A stretch of 64,000 bases of DNA from Eubacteriaceae bacterium (GCA_902362435.1 CABIWW010000006.1:60272-124271), one strand, 5' to 3'. Shown: positions 37,289-46,922, numbered from the stretch's first letter. The notes: generated from the letters alone by a model not told the origin. Numbers and translations: made by a program.

Positions 37289-38326
37289 ATGTATCACACA
37301 GGAATTTCAGCGGGGGCGATAATAGTGGTGCTGATACTGATCGCACTGATCATCGCGCTTGTTGTCACAAACATCAGGATAGTGCCGCAGGCAAACGCAT
37401 ACGTACTGGAAAGGCTCGGGGCATACTACACCACATGGCAGGTGGGTCTGCACTTTAAAATACCTTTGATCGACAAGGTGGCAAGAAAAGTGTCGCTCAA
37501 GGAACACGTCATAGATTTCCCGCCGCAGCCGGTGATAACGAAGGACAACGTAACGATAGAGATCGACACCGTAGTGTATTTCCAGATCACAGACCCTAAG
37601 CTTTACGCATACGGCGTAGAGAACCCTATGGCTGCGATAGAGAATCTGACGGCGACAACGCTCAGAAACATCATAGGCGAGCTCGAGCTCGACGGAACTC
37701 TGACGAGCAGAGAACACATCAACAGCAAAATAAGGATAGTGCTCGACGAGGCAACGGATGCATGGGGCATCAAGATCAACAGAGTCGAAGTGAAGAATAT
37801 CAACCCGCCGGCAGACATACAGATGGCTATGGAGAAGCAGATGCGTGCGGAGCGTGAACGAAGAGAAGCGATCCTGCGTGCGGAAGGTGAGAAAAAATCG
37901 GCAGTTCTCATAGCTGAAGGTAACAAGGAAGCGGTGATCCTCGGAGCAGAGGCTGCAAAGCAGGCAGCTATAAAGGCTGCAGAGGGTGAAGCGGAGGCCA
38001 TACTCATGGTGCAGCGTGCTACTGCTGACGGTATCAGACTGCTGAGCGAGGCAGGCGCGACTAAGGAAGTGCTGACGCTCAAGAGTCTCGAGGCGTTTGA
38101 AAAGGCGGCAGACGGCAAAGCCACGAAGATCATAATCCCTGCGGAGATACAGGGGATGGCGGGGCTCGCCAGTGCGCTCACAGGCATAGTAGAAGGTACA
38201 GGTACACCGGAAAAGGCGAAGACCGGAAATCGCGCGATACCTGCGGGAGCTGCTGCTCAGAACACCGCAGACTATAGCACACAGCCGGCTGCAGGGACAG
38301 CTGCGCCTTTGCATACACAGCTGTGA
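37289..38326 (+). CDS. SPFH/stomatin-like membrane scaffold protein
   Basis: A 345-residue protein with one N-terminal membrane helix (about 8-30) and a stomatin/prohibitin-homology domain: VPQANAYVLERLGAYYTTWQ, VARKVSLKEHVIDFPPQPV, MAAIENLTATTLRNIIGELE and WGIKINRVEVKNINPP. Ala/Glu-rich coiled coils follow (KQAAIKAAEGEAEAILMVQR). Such proteins organise membrane microdomains and regulate membrane proteases. Start at 37289 with AAGGAGG 6 nt upstream. Operon partner of NfeD. Confidence 0.93.
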   Translation: MYHTGISAGAIIVVLILIALIIALVVTNIRIVPQANAYVLERLGAYYTTWQVGLHFKIPLIDKVARKVSLKEHVIDFPPQPVITKDNVTIEIDTVVYFQITDPKLYAYGVENPMAAIENLTATTLRNIIGELELDGTLTSREHINSKIRIVLDEATDAWGIKINRVEVKNINPPADIQMAMEKQMRAERERREAILRAEGEKKSAVLIAEGNKEAVILGAEAAKQAAIKAAEGEAEAILMVQRATADGIRLLSEAGATKEVLTLKSLEAFEKAADGKATKIIIPAEIQGMAGLASALTGIVEGTGTPEKAKTGNRAIPAGAAAQNTADYSTQPAAGTAAPLHTQL

Positions 38327-38383
38327 TGATGCGGCTGTAAAGCCGGTGAACAACCGGCAAAGTTATACACAAACAACAAAAAA

Positions 38384-38412
38384 AAGACAAAATGTCGCAG
38401 TTGTGATATAAT
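38384..38412 (+). promoter_or_regulatory. Promoter of the yybS-gdpP-rplI-dnaB operon
   Basis: AAGACA (38384-38389), 17 nt, TATAAT (38407-38412) with TG one base upstream (extended -10). 36 bp before the yybS start. Confidence 0.65.
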
Positions 38413-38447
38413 AACCATTACTTATAAATAATTTTAGGAGAAACAGA

Positions 38448-39200
38448 ATGTACCTATTGCTGATTTACTTTCTTATATTAGTCGTGCCGATAGCAGTAAT
38501 GCCGGGGTATATCAGAACAGGCAGAATGTCACCGTACAGGACGGTCATGCAGGCAACGCTGATCGTAACAGTTATGACAGTGATCGTGTTCATGGTCGCA
38601 TCGATGACAGGCGAGGGCATATTTGCTCAGCTGCAGGAGCTTATCGACGACATGGCTAAGGAACTGGCAAATAATCCTATGGTCGAGGATTCGCTGAATC
38701 TCGCATCAGTCAGCAAGGCTGACAGGATCGAATTCATCAGCGGGCTTTACAAAAGCGCATTCGCAGTGATGCCTGCAACTATCATGGCGATGAGTGCAGT
38801 AGTATCATATATAGAATATATCATAATCTCAAAGATCATGAGCAGACGTGTCGCGACGGTCAGGAGAATGCCTAAATTCAGGGAATTCACGTGGCCGGGC
38901 AGCGCTCTGATGGGGATAATGGGAATGTATCTGCTGTCGTGGCTGCTGACAAAGACAGGCGTGTTCGTAGACAGCATGGTTTACATGAATATAGATTTCC
39001 TGTTCAACTTCATGTTTTCACTGCAGGGAGTTTCAGTCGTCTTTATGTTCTGCCACATGAAACGCATACCTAAAGTCATAGGCGTCATAGCGGCAGTGAT
39101 ACTGTGGATGACATATTTCGGCAGGATGGCGCTGCTGCTGATCGGAATGATAGATCTTGTATTCGGAATAAAGAAAAGGATACAGGGCAGGAGCAGTTAA
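38448..39200 (+). CDS. DUF2232 membrane protein (YybS-like)
   Basis: A 250-residue integral membrane protein with about six hydrophobic helices and a hydrophilic loop at about 60-105 (LQELIDDMAKELANNPMVED). Its place immediately before gdpP-rplI-dnaB is that of Bacillus yybS (DUF2232). Its function is unknown. AGGAG precedes the ATG. Confidence 0.82.
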   Translation: MYLLLIYFLILVVPIAVMPGYIRTGRMSPYRTVMQATLIVTVMTVIVFMVASMTGEGIFAQLQELIDDMAKELANNPMVEDSLNLASVSKADRIEFISGLYKSAFAVMPATIMAMSAVVSYIEYIIISKIMSRRVATVRRMPKFREFTWPGSALMGIMGMYLLSWLLTKTGVFVDSMVYMNIDFLFNFMFSLQGVSVVFMFCHMKRIPKVIGVIAAVILWMTYFGRMALLLIGMIDLVFGIKKRIQGRSS

Positions 39201-39242
39201 GCGGCGCGGATCAGTAATGAAAATCAATTTCAGGAGAGGAAT

Positions 39243-41024
39243 ATGTACGTAGGAAGAATAGAAAAACTGCTGGCATATTACACACTGGTGCCGATGTGCA
39301 TAATCAATTCCATCGGAAAAGTCACCAGGGCAAATAAAAGGATCGCAGATGTGTTCAAGTATGACGGGATCATAGATGGAGACATTTTCGCGCTTACGGG
39401 GATAAAGCTCCCGGAGATCGTCATAGCGGCAAAGGAAGGCACTGCGCTTTATCTGAAGAGAAACGACAAAGCGTTCAGGATACTGTGCGGATTCATCGGA
39501 GAAGGAGAGAACGCCTCTGTGATGATGTCGTTCATAGACATAACTTCCTTCGAGAACCTCAAGGATCTTTACAATGAAGAAAAACCGTGCATAGCACTGA
39601 TAAACGTCGATAATCTGGAAGAACTCACGCCGAGCGGCAAAGAGGAGAACGAGCTGGAGATCTCCACGGAGATAGATAAGCTCATCAGAAACTGGAGCGC
39701 AGGCATGGGGGCAGCCGTTTCACGCTACAAGGATCACATGTATGAAATGCTGCTGACACAGAAAAATTACAAACAGCTGGTAGTCAAAAAGTTCTCGATA
39801 CTGGATGATGTGCGTGCTGTGGAGACCAACATGGATTTCCCGGTAACGCTGAGTATCGGCATCGGCATCGGCGGCAAGACGATCGCCGAGAGCGAGGACT
39901 ATGCACAGGATGCTCTGAATCTGGCGCTCGGGCGCGGCGGAGATCAGGTCGTGGTAAGGAATGTAAAGAATTTTGAATACTACGGCGGCAAGTCGCAGAG
40001 CGTCGAGAAGGGCTACAAAGGCAAATCCAGGATAATAGCGCATGCGCTCAAGCTCCTGATGACACAGTCAAACAGGATATTCATAATGGGACACAGCAAT
40101 CCGGACATGGACAGCTTCGGAGCGGCGCTGGGGATATACAGAGTAGCAAAGTCTATAGGCAAGGAAGCCTATATAATACTCAACTCATACAACAACACGC
40201 TGGAAGATATCGTTCAGGATGCGAAATCGTTGGAGCAGTACGAGTTCCTGACTTCGGAAAAGGCGCTCGCGCTGGCTGACGGCAGTTCGCTCGGTGTCGT
40301 TGTAGACACGCATCGCCCGATACTGGTCGAGTCGCTGGAGCTGCTCGAAAAGATAAACAGGACTGTCGTGATAGACCACCACAGGCGTACGGAAGGCGAT
40401 CTGCCGAACGTGCTCCTCTCGTACATGGAATCATATGCATCATCGGCATCCGAGCTGGTTTCGGAGATCGTGCAGTACGCGTGCGAAAAGAAAGCGCTCA
40501 CAAAGCTGGAGGCCGACGCACTGCTCGCGGGCATAATGGTTGATACGAACAGGTTCGCTGTAAAGGCTGGGGTCCGCACATTCGAAGCGGCATCATGGCT
40601 CAGGCGTGCAGGGGCGGATCTGGAAAATGTCAGGAGATATTTCCAGGCAGACGTGGAGAGCTTCAGGCTCAGAGCCATGTGCATCGCAAATGCGCAGTTT
40701 TTCGATAACGGTGTGGCGATGGCGGTGTGCCCGGGCGAGAATCCGGACGCGCAGATAGTCAATTCGCAGGTCGCTGACGAGCTGCTGACGATAAAAGGTA
40801 TCAAGGCAAGCTTTGTTGCGGGCAGGAACATGAAGGGCCAGACCGTAGTGAGTGCAAGGTCGCTCGGCGATATGAACGTCCAGCTCATCATGGAAGAGTT
40901 CGGCGGAGGCGGCCACTTCAATACAGCAGGAGCCCAGTCGGATCTCACCCCTGAGCAGCTGCTGATAAAAATAAGAGAAACATTAGAGAAGACATTTCGT
41001 GAGAACTTCACAATAGGAGGCTAA
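39243..41024 (+). CDS. gdpP: Cyclic-di-AMP phosphodiesterase GdpP, lacking the N-terminal membrane helices
   Basis: A 593-residue enzyme that hydrolyses c-di-AMP. A PAS-like domain (about 10-100) is followed by a degenerate GGDEF domain ending [10 protein letters not shown] near 230, the form seen in GdpP. The DHH domain shows [13 protein letters not shown] near 282, VVDTHRP and [11 protein letters not shown] near 377, and GIMVDTNRF; the DHHA1 domain shows [12 protein letters not shown] near 562. Usual GdpP is ~655 residues with two membrane helices before the PAS domain. Here the PAS region starts almost at residue 1, no hydrophobic helix is present, and only 42 bp separate it from yybS. rplI begins 4 bp after the stop. 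Confidence 0.93.
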   Translation: MYVGRIEKLLAYYTLVPMCIINSIGKVTRANKRIADVFKYDGIIDGDIFALTGIKLPEIVIAAKEGTALYLKRNDKAFRILCGFIGEGENASVMMSFIDITSFENLKDLYNEEKPCIALINVDNLEELTPSGKEENELEISTEIDKLIRNWSAGMGAAVSRYKDHMYEMLLTQKNYKQLVVKKFSILDDVRAVETNMDFPVTLSIGIGIGGKTIAESEDYAQDALNLALGRGGDQVVVRNVKNFEYYGGKSQSVEKGYKGKSRIIAHALKLLMTQSNRIFIMGHSNPDMDSFGAALGIYRVAKSIGKEAYIILNSYNNTLEDIVQDAKSLEQYEFLTSEKALALADGSSLGVVVDTHRPILVESLELLEKINRTVVIDHHRRTEGDLPNVLLSYMESYASSASELVSEIVQYACEKKALTKLEADALLAGIMVDTNRFAVKAGVRTFEAASWLRRAGADLENVRRYFQADVESFRLRAMCIANAQFFDNGVAMAVCPGENPDAQIVNSQVADELLTIKGIKASFVAGRNMKGQTVVSARSLGDMNVQLIMEEFGGGGHFNTAGAQSDLTPEQLLIKIRETLEKTFRENFTIGG

Positions 41025-41028
41025 AATA

Positions 41029-41472
41029 ATGATAGTTATACTGACAAAGGATGTTAAAGGAACAGGCAAGGCGGGCGAAGTCGTAAAGGTAAGCGACGGA
41101 TATGCGAGAAACATGCTCCTTCCAAAGGGTCTTGCAAAAGAAGCTACAGAAGGAAATATAAGAAATCTCGAGAAGCAGAAGGCTATCGCTGCAGAGAAGC
41201 ATGCTGAGCAGAAGGCTGCAGCCGAGGAACAGGCCAAGGTACTGGAGTCAAAGACTCTCGTGATAAAGTCAAAGGGCGGAGAAACAGGCAAGCTGTTCGG
41301 TTCGATAACATCAAAGGATATAGCTGACGCACTGCTCAAGCAGGAAAACATAAAAGTAGACAAGAAGAAGATAGAAATGGACGGTCCTATAAAGCAGGCA
41401 GGTGACACAGAAGTCACTATCAAGCTTTTCTCTGAAGTTACTGCTACTCTCAAAGTATCGGTTACAGTTTAA
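41029..41472 (+). CDS. rplI: 50S ribosomal protein L9
   Basis: A 147-residue protein starting [20 protein letters not shown] with the L9 signature [17 protein letters not shown], a central Lys/Glu/Ala-rich helix and a C-terminal RNA-binding domain ([14 protein letters not shown]). GGAGG lies before the ATG, within the gdpP stop region. The order gdpP-rplI-dnaB is standard for Firmicutes. Confidence 0.97.
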   Translation: MIVILTKDVKGTGKAGEVVKVSDGYARNMLLPKGLAKEATEGNIRNLEKQKAIAAEKHAEQKAAAEEQAKVLESKTLVIKSKGGETGKLFGSITSKDIADALLKQENIKVDKKKIEMDGPIKQAGDTEVTIKLFSEVTATLKVSVTV

Positions 41473-41490
41473 CCGACAGGAGACAGAGTA

Positions 41491-42825
41491 ATGGAAGGAA
41501 GGATACCTCCGCACAGTATAGAGGCGGAAAAGTCTGTTTTAGGTGCAGCCCTGCTTTCAAAGGATGCACTTTTTGACGTTGTGGAAGTGGTAAAGCCCGA
41601 GGACTTTTACGATGCGAACCACAAGGAGATATTCAAGGCAATGCTCGATCTTCACAGGAAAAACTCACCTGTGGACGCGCTGACCGTATCCGAAGAGCTG
41701 AAGAAAAAGAACAGCCTCAACATGGTCGGCGGCAGAGCATATATCGCATCGTTGTCATCAGGCACGCCTACGATAACGAATGCCGTGGAGTACGGCAAGA
41801 TCGTTGCAGAGAAAGCGTCGATAAGAAGAATGATAGATATGGCCGACGACATAATGGCCAAGGGCTACGATGAATCCATGGAAGCCGGACAGATGCTCGA
41901 CTATGCAGAGAGCGGCATCTTTGAGATTTCGCAGTCAAGACAGAAAGGTCAGTACACCCACATAAAGGATGTGCTCCTTGAAAACATAGAGATAATCGAC
42001 AAGGCCTCGCAGATGGACGGGGGACTGACAGGCGTGACGACCGGGTTCAAATATCTGGACCAGATGACGTCAGGTCTGCAGAAATCCGATCTGATAATAC
42101 TGGCAGCGAGACCGGCCATGGGAAAGACGGCGTTCGCGCTTTCACTGGCATTGAACGCTGCGGTAAAGGGCAAGGCCTCGGTCATGGTATTCAGTATGGA
42201 AATGGCCAAGGAACAGCTCGGACAGCGACTTCTTTCCATGGAGTCGAAGGTGCCGATGCAGAGCCTCAAGACAGGAAAGCTTGAAAGAAGAGACTGGGAT
42301 GATATCAACATCGCGCTCGACATACTGTCAAAGGCGAACATACATATAGACGACACTGCAGGCATCAACATCATGGAGATGAAGAGCAAATGCAGGCGAC
42401 TCAAGGCAGAAGAAGGACTCGATCTCATAGTCATAGACTATCTGCAGCTGATGAATCCGGAAGGAAAAGCCGATTCCAGGACGCAGGAGATCTCGGTGAT
42501 ATCGAGAAACCTGAAGCTGCTCGCAAAAGAGCTCAACTGCCCGGTACTGGTGCTGTCGCAGCTTTCCAGAGCGCCGGAAACGAGAACTGACCACAGACCG
42601 ATGCTGTCGGACCTGAGAGAATCAGGTTCGATAGAGCAGGACGCAGATATAGTTATATTCCTGTACAGAGACGAATACTACAATGAGGATTCCGAGGCTC
42701 ACGGCGAGTGCGAAGTCATAGTGGCCAAGCAGCGAAGCGGCCCGACCGGCACCGTCAAGATAACATGGCTCGACAAGCTGACGAAGTTCGTAGACAGCAT
42801 GGGAAGCAGCGGTCCCGGATTCTGA
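41491..42825 (+). CDS. dnaB: Replicative DNA helicase (DnaB family; DnaC in Bacillus naming)
   Basis: A 444-residue hexameric helicase. The N-terminal domain begins RIPPHSIEAEKSVLGAALLS, and the RecA-like core shows Walker A AARPAMGKTAFALSLAL (about 206-222), LIVIDYLQLM and RSGPTGTVKITW. Full length. GGAG precedes the ATG. The DnaD-type gene follows 12 bp downstream, so the helicase and its loader-related partner are co-expressed. Confidence 0.97.
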   Translation: MEGRIPPHSIEAEKSVLGAALLSKDALFDVVEVVKPEDFYDANHKEIFKAMLDLHRKNSPVDALTVSEELKKKNSLNMVGGRAYIASLSSGTPTITNAVEYGKIVAEKASIRRMIDMADDIMAKGYDESMEAGQMLDYAESGIFEISQSRQKGQYTHIKDVLLENIEIIDKASQMDGGLTGVTTGFKYLDQMTSGLQKSDLIILAARPAMGKTAFALSLALNAAVKGKASVMVFSMEMAKEQLGQRLLSMESKVPMQSLKTGKLERRDWDDINIALDILSKANIHIDDTAGINIMEMKSKCRRLKAEEGLDLIVIDYLQLMNPEGKADSRTQEISVISRNLKLLAKELNCPVLVLSQLSRAPETRTDHRPMLSDLRESGSIEQDADIVIFLYRDEYYNEDSEAHGECEVIVAKQRSGPTGTVKITWLDKLTKFVDSMGSSGPGF

Positions 42826-42837
42826 TACGGAGGATAG

Positions 42838-44100
42838 ATGGGTTTCAGGAAAGAGAAGACAAGCGATTATTTTCTGCTGGATACCAGCGTTGAAAATATC
42901 TTTATAAATGAATACATGGCATCCGCGCCGGGTGATTTTGTAAAGGTCTACATGTTCGCGTACATGTATGCGGGACTGGGGATCGATCTTTCCAGTGAAG
43001 ATATAGCAAAGCATCTGGCGATGGATATCGAAGATGTTCTGAAGGCATGGACGTACTGGGATCGTATGGGCGTGGTCAGGAAACTGAGAAACGACAAGGA
43101 AAACAGACTGGTATACGATATAGAGTTTGTTAGCCTGAAGGAGCAGCTTTACGGAGAAAAGACGAAGAAAAAGACTTATGCGGATGAAAGCCGTATGCAG
43201 TCGTTCATGTCCGACAAGGACATACAGAGTATGTTTTCTCAGATAGAGAAAGTAACAGCAAGGACCGTAGGCGGCACGGAGATGATGGAGGTGCTTTCAC
43301 TGATAAACGACTTCAATGCAGCGCCTGAAGTGATCGTCTACGCGTACTCTTACTGTCTGAACAAAAATAAAAAGAACTTCAAGTACATTTCGGCTGTGAT
43401 AAAAAAATGGACAGACGAAGGGCTGCATGATGTGATAGCTGTTGAAAAATACCTCAGCGAAAACGACAAGAAGCATCACCTTTACAAACGCGTCTTCCAG
43501 GCCCTGGGCTTTTCAAGAAATGCCACAGAGGAGGAGATGCGCATAATGGATACGTGGTTCGAGACCATGGGATTCACACTGGAAAAGGTCCTTACAGCAT
43601 GCAGCAAGACGTCGGGGATCTCCAGCCCGAATATAAATTATGTCAACAAGATACTGGTGAACTGGTACGAGGAACAGCAGAACAGAGAGGCAAAGGGCAG
43701 CAGCGGAGAGCTTACGACCGGTGAGATAATGAAATACTACAGCGTCCTGCGCCTCAAGGAGGAGCAGGACGCCGAAGAGCGGCGCGCACAGGTTTATAAG
43801 AAAGTGCCGCGTATAAAGGAGATCGAGGACGAGCTCAACAGGAGCAACAGCGAGATCTCCAAGATGATAATTTCCGACAGGGTCGACAAGGAAAAGGCAA
43901 TGGAGGAAATAAGAAACAGACTTGATTCACTGAATATGGAAAGAGCGTTCCTTCTCACCGACAACGGTTTTGAGATGGACTATATGGATATAAAATACAG
44001 GTGTCCGCAGTGCAAGGATACCGGAATGCTTGAAACAGGAGAAAGATGTCAATGTTTCCGAGAGATAACAAGGGAAAAGATAAACTTAATAAACCAGTAG
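42838..44100 (+). CDS. DnaD-domain primosomal protein fused to a DnaI/DnaC-like N-terminal zinc domain, no AAA+ ATPase
   Basis: A 420-residue protein. Residues about 10-100 are a winged-helix DnaD/DnaB-type domain (DDBH1). Two DDBH2-type helical repeats follow at about 125-205 (VLSLINDFNAAPEVIVYAYS) and 212-285 (MDTWFETMGFTLEKVLTAC). From about 305 the sequence changes to one like the N-terminal helicase-binding domain of the DnaI/DnaC loader: YKKVPRIKEIEDELNR, a helical stretch, LLTDNGFEMDYMDIKYRC and a zinc motif C389-X2-C392-X11-C404-X-C406. It then stops (INLINQ) where an AAA+ domain would be expected. No frameshift is evident: the overlapping downstream frame is a coiled-coil M23 protein. 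CGGAGGATAG precedes the ATG. It likely acts at replication initiation or restart with the upstream helicase; the loading ATPase must be elsewhere or dispensable (inference). Confidence 0.82.
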   Translation: MGFRKEKTSDYFLLDTSVENIFINEYMASAPGDFVKVYMFAYMYAGLGIDLSSEDIAKHLAMDIEDVLKAWTYWDRMGVVRKLRNDKENRLVYDIEFVSLKEQLYGEKTKKKTYADESRMQSFMSDKDIQSMFSQIEKVTARTVGGTEMMEVLSLINDFNAAPEVIVYAYSYCLNKNKKNFKYISAVIKKWTDEGLHDVIAVEKYLSENDKKHHLYKRVFQALGFSRNATEEEMRIMDTWFETMGFTLEKVLTACSKTSGISSPNINYVNKILVNWYEEQQNREAKGSSGELTTGEIMKYYSVLRLKEEQDAEERRAQVYKKVPRIKEIEDELNRSNSEISKMIISDRVDKEKAMEEIRNRLDSLNMERAFLLTDNGFEMDYMDIKYRCPQCKDTGMLETGERCQCFREITREKINLINQ

Positions 44101-46922
44101 ATACCGGGCGGGAAAACGAGCCCGCGACGGTGCCGAGGGAGACGATGAGCAGAGAAGATCTCTTTGCGCAGGATAAAGATGCAAAGAAGATCTTTGATGA
44201 GATCCGAAGCCTTCGGGAAAGTGTCGAGACACTCAAGAAAGACGATATGGATGTGCTGTCAGGAGCGGGTAAAAACAGCGCGACACAGACGGGCAGCGGA
44301 GTGAACCTCGAGTATACGCAGGAGATCAAGGCGGCAGAGCAGGCGATCATCAAGCAGGCGATCAGAGATGCCGAGGCAAAGAAGCTCGAGGAAGAGCGTG
44401 CAAGACGCAGAGACCTTGAAAACCAGCAGGCCAAAAAAGAAGCTATGGATGCGCAGCGCCGTGCGGAGATGGTCAGAGAAGAGGCTGAGCGCAAGAGGAT
44501 GCAGGCAGAGGAGGCCCGCCGCAGAGCCAACGCCATTTCGAGAAAGCAGGCTCTCGACGCTATGGAGGCAGAGCTGCAGAAAAAGAACAGACAGCTGGAG
44601 GAATATGAAGCCTGGACGAGATCGGGCAGATCAGATACGGCCAGGACAGCTTCATCGAACCCCGACGGAAAGCCAGCTGCAGCCTTTGCATCATCAGCTG
44701 AAAATACGGTGACACCGTCAGTATCGTCACAGGCACAGTCGACTGGATCATATACATCGGCGGAAGCCACACCTGAAGAAAAGTGTGCTTTTTTCGGAGA
44801 GGCGGAAGCTTCACAGGGATCGAAGCCTGAGCCTGAAAAAGACCCGATGAAGGGTCTGGAAGAAGCCAGACGTGAGCTTTTAGAAGCTCAGAAAAAGCAG
44901 GGCGATGCCCTCGGAGCGATCTCACAGATCACGGAAATGCATACCGAGAAGCTCGCAGAGGAACAGCAGAAAAAACTCAGCCAGCAGCAGATACTGCTCA
45001 AGGCAGAGCAGGAAAAACTGCAGGAGCTGCTCGATGAACACAAGAACGAGCGTCTCGCCAGAGAAGAGCGTGACAGGAGAGCCAGAGAGATAAAGGTGCA
45101 GAAAGCCAGAGTCGAAAAGCTCATCAAGGAAGAACGCGCGAAGGCAGCCAGAGAAGAAAAGATCGCCAGAGCGAAGAAAAAGCATGAAGAAAAGATCCAT
45201 AGAGCTGAGGCTAAAGAACGCCTGAAGCGTGCGAAGCGCGAGGCGGCAGAGAGAGCGAGACTTGAGAAAGAACGCCTCAAGGAAAAGAGCATCGCGGATG
45301 CAGAGCTCGGCGGCGGCGTTGTAAACGTCAAAGGACTTCAGATAAATACTAAGATAAAGGACACGCTTTCCGTTTCATTCAGAGACCTGCTGGGTTTTGC
45401 AGGAAGAAAGGAAAGAAAAGAGGCTTCTGAGGAGAAGACTCAGGAAATGCGTGAGGAACGTGAGCGAAGAAGAGAAGAGGCGCGTGAAGCGGTCGAGATC
45501 TCGATGAAGCAGCGATATGCTGACTATGAGAAGAGTCCGTTCGGAAAGAAGATGAGGGCGTTCAAGAATTTCTGCGACGCTCACAAGAAGCCGCTGCTCG
45601 TGATGTTCTCAGTCTTCATCATGTTGATAGTCGGAGTGGCGGGCGTGTTCAACTACTGCACTGCGTATGAATACTCGTACAACGGCAGAACGCTCGGGCT
45701 CGTGAAGGAAAAGGACGATGTGCTGAGGATCACGGATCTGGTGCAGGGTGCGCTGACCAAAGACAAGAATGTAGACGTCGTGATAGACCCGGCGTCCGAT
45801 ATAACGTTCAAACGTGTGTCCGCGCTGGGCGATGTCGAGATCGACAGCTCCGAAGAGGTGCTCAAGCGTCTTTCGTACATGGGTAACCTCAATGTAAAGG
45901 CATACGGTATATACATCAACGGTGAAAAGGTCGGATCCGTTGAAAACAAGAAGACTGCGGCGAACGTGCTGCAGGATATAAAGGACAGATATACGAGCAA
46001 GCGCGAAGGCGCCAAGATCGAAGAAGCTGTCTTTATCGAAAATGTGGAAGCAAAACAGACCAATACCGAGCTGGAAGACGTGCTTTCGGAAAAGGAAATG
46101 GTCGAGAGACTCTGCACGAGCGGAGAAAAGGAAACGATGCACAAGGTCGTTGCCGGAGATACGCTTGCAGATATAGCGAAGAGATATTCCGTTGATGAAG
46201 ATGATATACTTGCGGACAATCCGGGCGTCGACAAGAAGAAGCTCGAAGTCGGCAGCACTCTGCTGATAAAGCAGAATGCTCCGGTGCTCACAGTTCAGAT
46301 CACTGAGCTGGTGACATATGAGAAAGAGATCGAGTACGAGGTGGATGAGCAGGAAGACGCTGACATGTACGAAGGCGATACGAAGACGAAGCAGGCCGGT
46401 GAAAACGGAGTTTCGGAGATCACTTCAAGGATAGTGCTGATCAACGGCGAAGAAAAAGAGGAGGATCCTCTTGTAACGACGGTCAAGAAGGAGCCTGTGA
46501 CAGAGATAATAACCGTAGGTACCAAGGAGAGACCGCCTACAGTCGGATCAGGCAAATACATATGGCCGCTTTCCGGCGGATACACGATGACTTCGAACTT
46601 CGGAGGAAGATGGGGAACTACACATGAGGGTATCGATCTCGGAGTTCCGGTGGGGACTACTGTAATGGCTGCCGACGGAGGTACTGTAACATATGCAGGC
46701 TACAGCGGAGCATACGGATATCTTGTTACCATAGATCATCAGAATGGAATGGAGACGAGATACGCTCACAACAGCGAACTTCTCGTAAGTGTAGGCGACA
46801 AGGTCTACCAGGGACAGAGCATAGCCAAGTCAGGAAATACCGGACGAAGCACGGGACCGCATGTCCATTTTGAGATCAGAGTCGACGGAGTAGCGAAGGA
46901 TCCGCTGAACTATCTGCCGTGA
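44046..46922 (+). CDS. Very long coiled-coil, single-pass membrane protein with LysM, G5 and M23 peptidase domains
   Basis: A 958-residue protein. The first ~515 residues are cytoplasmic and extremely rich in Lys, Glu, Arg and Ala (coiled coils about 95-185 and 270-420), interrupted by a Ser/Thr/Pro stretch. One membrane helix lies at about 517-538 (VMFSVFIMLIVGVAGVF). Outside are a LysM domain (HKVVAGDTLADIAKRYSV, about 699-742), a G5 domain (about 755-828, ending ITVGTK) and an M23/LytM peptidase domain (about 840-958) with H860-x3-D864 and H939-x-H941 metal ligands. M23 enzymes cut peptidoglycan peptides. It overlaps the DnaD-type gene by 55 nt; ACAGGAG precedes the ATG at 44046. Family proteins with LysM-G5-M23 are usually about 400-500 residues, so the cytoplasmic half is extra. 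Confidence 0.88.
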   Translation: MSMFPRDNKGKDKLNKPVDTGRENEPATVPRETMSREDLFAQDKDAKKIFDEIRSLRESVETLKKDDMDVLSGAGKNSATQTGSGVNLEYTQEIKAAEQAIIKQAIRDAEAKKLEEERARRRDLENQQAKKEAMDAQRRAEMVREEAERKRMQAEEARRRANAISRKQALDAMEAELQKKNRQLEEYEAWTRSGRSDTARTASSNPDGKPAAAFASSAENTVTPSVSSQAQSTGSYTSAEATPEEKCAFFGEAEASQGSKPEPEKDPMKGLEEARRELLEAQKKQGDALGAISQITEMHTEKLAEEQQKKLSQQQILLKAEQEKLQELLDEHKNERLAREERDRRAREIKVQKARVEKLIKEERAKAAREEKIARAKKKHEEKIHRAEAKERLKRAKREAAERARLEKERLKEKSIADAELGGGVVNVKGLQINTKIKDTLSVSFRDLLGFAGRKERKEASEEKTQEMREERERRREEAREAVEISMKQRYADYEKSPFGKKMRAFKNFCDAHKKPLLVMFSVFIMLIVGVAGVFNYCTAYEYSYNGRTLGLVKEKDDVLRITDLVQGALTKDKNVDVVIDPASDITFKRVSALGDVEIDSSEEVLKRLSYMGNLNVKAYGIYINGEKVGSVENKKTAANVLQDIKDRYTSKREGAKIEEAVFIENVEAKQTNTELEDVLSEKEMVERLCTSGEKETMHKVVAGDTLADIAKRYSVDEDDILADNPGVDKKKLEVGSTLLIKQNAPVLTVQITELVTYEKEIEYEVDEQEDADMYEGDTKTKQAGENGVSEITSRIVLINGEEKEEDPLVTTVKKEPVTEIITVGTKERPPTVGSGKYIWPLSGGYTMTSNFGGRWGTTHEGIDLGVPVGTTVMAADGGTVTYAGYSGAYGYLVTIDHQNGMETRYAHNSELLVSVGDKVYQGQSIAKSGNTGRSTGPHVHFEIRVDGVAKDPLNYLP

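Noticed and set aside
44100..44400. Frameshifted AAA+ domain continuing the DnaI-like tail
   Set aside because: No Walker A (GxxxxGK[ST]) or other AAA+ motif was seen in the downstream frame, which is a continuous Lys/Glu-rich coiled-coil protein.
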